Part shown: piece by piece, positions 61,165-64,000 of the stretch
How positions within the stretch are numbered: the first letter of the stretch is position 1
Layout of the letters: every line of letters begins with the position of its first letter
Position numbers and translations under genes: made by a program
The notes under the pieces: model-generated
What the model saw: the letters and a program-made list of their open reading frames with translations, nothing else
Database searches by the model: none
Told to the model about the DNA's origin: nothing
Assembly (NCBI GenBank): GCA_905160935.1
Contig: CAJHZI010000510.1
Span: 1 to 64,000 of the forward strand
Length of the DNA stretch: 64,000 nucleotides
DNA from: Enchytraeus crypticus
Lineage: Eukaryota > Annelida > Clitellata > Enchytraeida > Enchytraeidae
Reading direction: 5' to 3'

Positions 61165-61766
61165 TATTTATGACCTTCGACCTATGTATCTGATCTAAGT
61201 ATGACCTCTGACCTATGTATCTAATATAGATATATATGACCTCTGACCTATGTATCTGACCTAAGTATGACCTCTGACCTACATATCTGATCTAAGTATG
61301 ACCTCTGACCTACATATCTGATCTAGGTATGACCTCTGACCTACATACCTGATCTAGGTATGATCTCTGACCTATGTATATGATCTAAGCCAAACCTCTG
61401 ACCTATGTATCTGATATAAGTATGACCTCTGACCTATGTATATGATCTAAGCCAAACCTCTGACCTATGTATCTGATATAAGTATGACCTCTGACCTATG
61501 TATCTAACCTAAGTATGACCTTTGACCTATGTATCTGACCTAAGTATGACCTCTGACCTATGTATCTGATCTAAATATGACCTTTGACATATGTATCTGA
61601 TCTAAGTATGACCTCTGACCTATGTATCTGACCTAGGTATTACCTCTGACCTATTTATCTGATCTAGGTATGACCTATGACCTACATATCTGATCTAAAT
61701 ATGACCTCTGACCTACCTATGTATCTGATCTAGGCCAAACCTCTGACCTACATTTCTGACCTAAGT
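61165..61766. repeat. ~31-bp minisatellite ending at the start of the plus-strand gene
   Basis: About 18 units of 'tatgacctctgacctatgta' plus 'tctgatctaag'. The last unit runs without a break into the first exon of the plus-strand gene, sharing the bases TATGACCTCTG. Confidence 0.9.

Positions 61767-64000
<2,234 letters not shown>

Overview
The window is nuclear DNA of an animal. Four intron-rich genes lie on the minus strand and the start of a fifth lies on the plus strand. They sit in AT-rich sequence crowded with retrotransposon fragments, microsatellites and minisatellites. Exons were assembled by hand from GT/AG sites, reading phase and protein-family similarity; for each of the four complete genes the exon lengths sum to an intact reading frame. 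A YY1 gene, a CYP2-like P450 and a cholinesterase-fold membrane protein indicate a metazoan. The divergent YY1 regulatory segment would suit an early-branching invertebrate such as a sponge, but I cannot identify the species.

Layout. 2346-7023 (-): YY1 zinc-finger transcription factor, 5 coding exons, 345 aa. 8008-9245 (-): 5'-truncated L2-like LINE. 11204-17866 (-): microsomal CYP2-like cytochrome P450, 8 exons, 495 aa. 18-26 kb: intergenic repeats. 26228-33868 (-): S-adenosylmethionine synthetase, 8 exons, 396 aa. 34-38.8 kb: intergenic. 38864-54276 (-): membrane-anchored carboxylesterase/cholinesterase with neuroligin-like topology, 10 exons, 826 aa. 55-61 kb: repeats. 61767-64000 (+): first exons of an unidentified membrane protein that runs off the window. 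The genes show no common pathway; they look like ordinary neighbours.

Repeats. Recurring families are: a 5S-rRNA-derived SINE with a GTTAT tail; two tRNA-derived SINEs (called A and B here); an L2-like LINE ending in AAC/AAT repeats; LINE 3' ends with GA tails (called A and D); and LINE 3' ends with GAT tails (called B).

Main unusual signal. In at least three genes the intron 3' end, including the AG and the first bases of the following exon, has been copied into the intron, once to more than a dozen copies (YY1 intron 4). This yields arrays of decoy acceptors. A donor-side case (P450) and a possible start-codon case (the plus-strand gene) look similar. The other main signals are the 5S-derived SINE and an esterase that combines an apparently complete catalytic triad with neuroligin topology.
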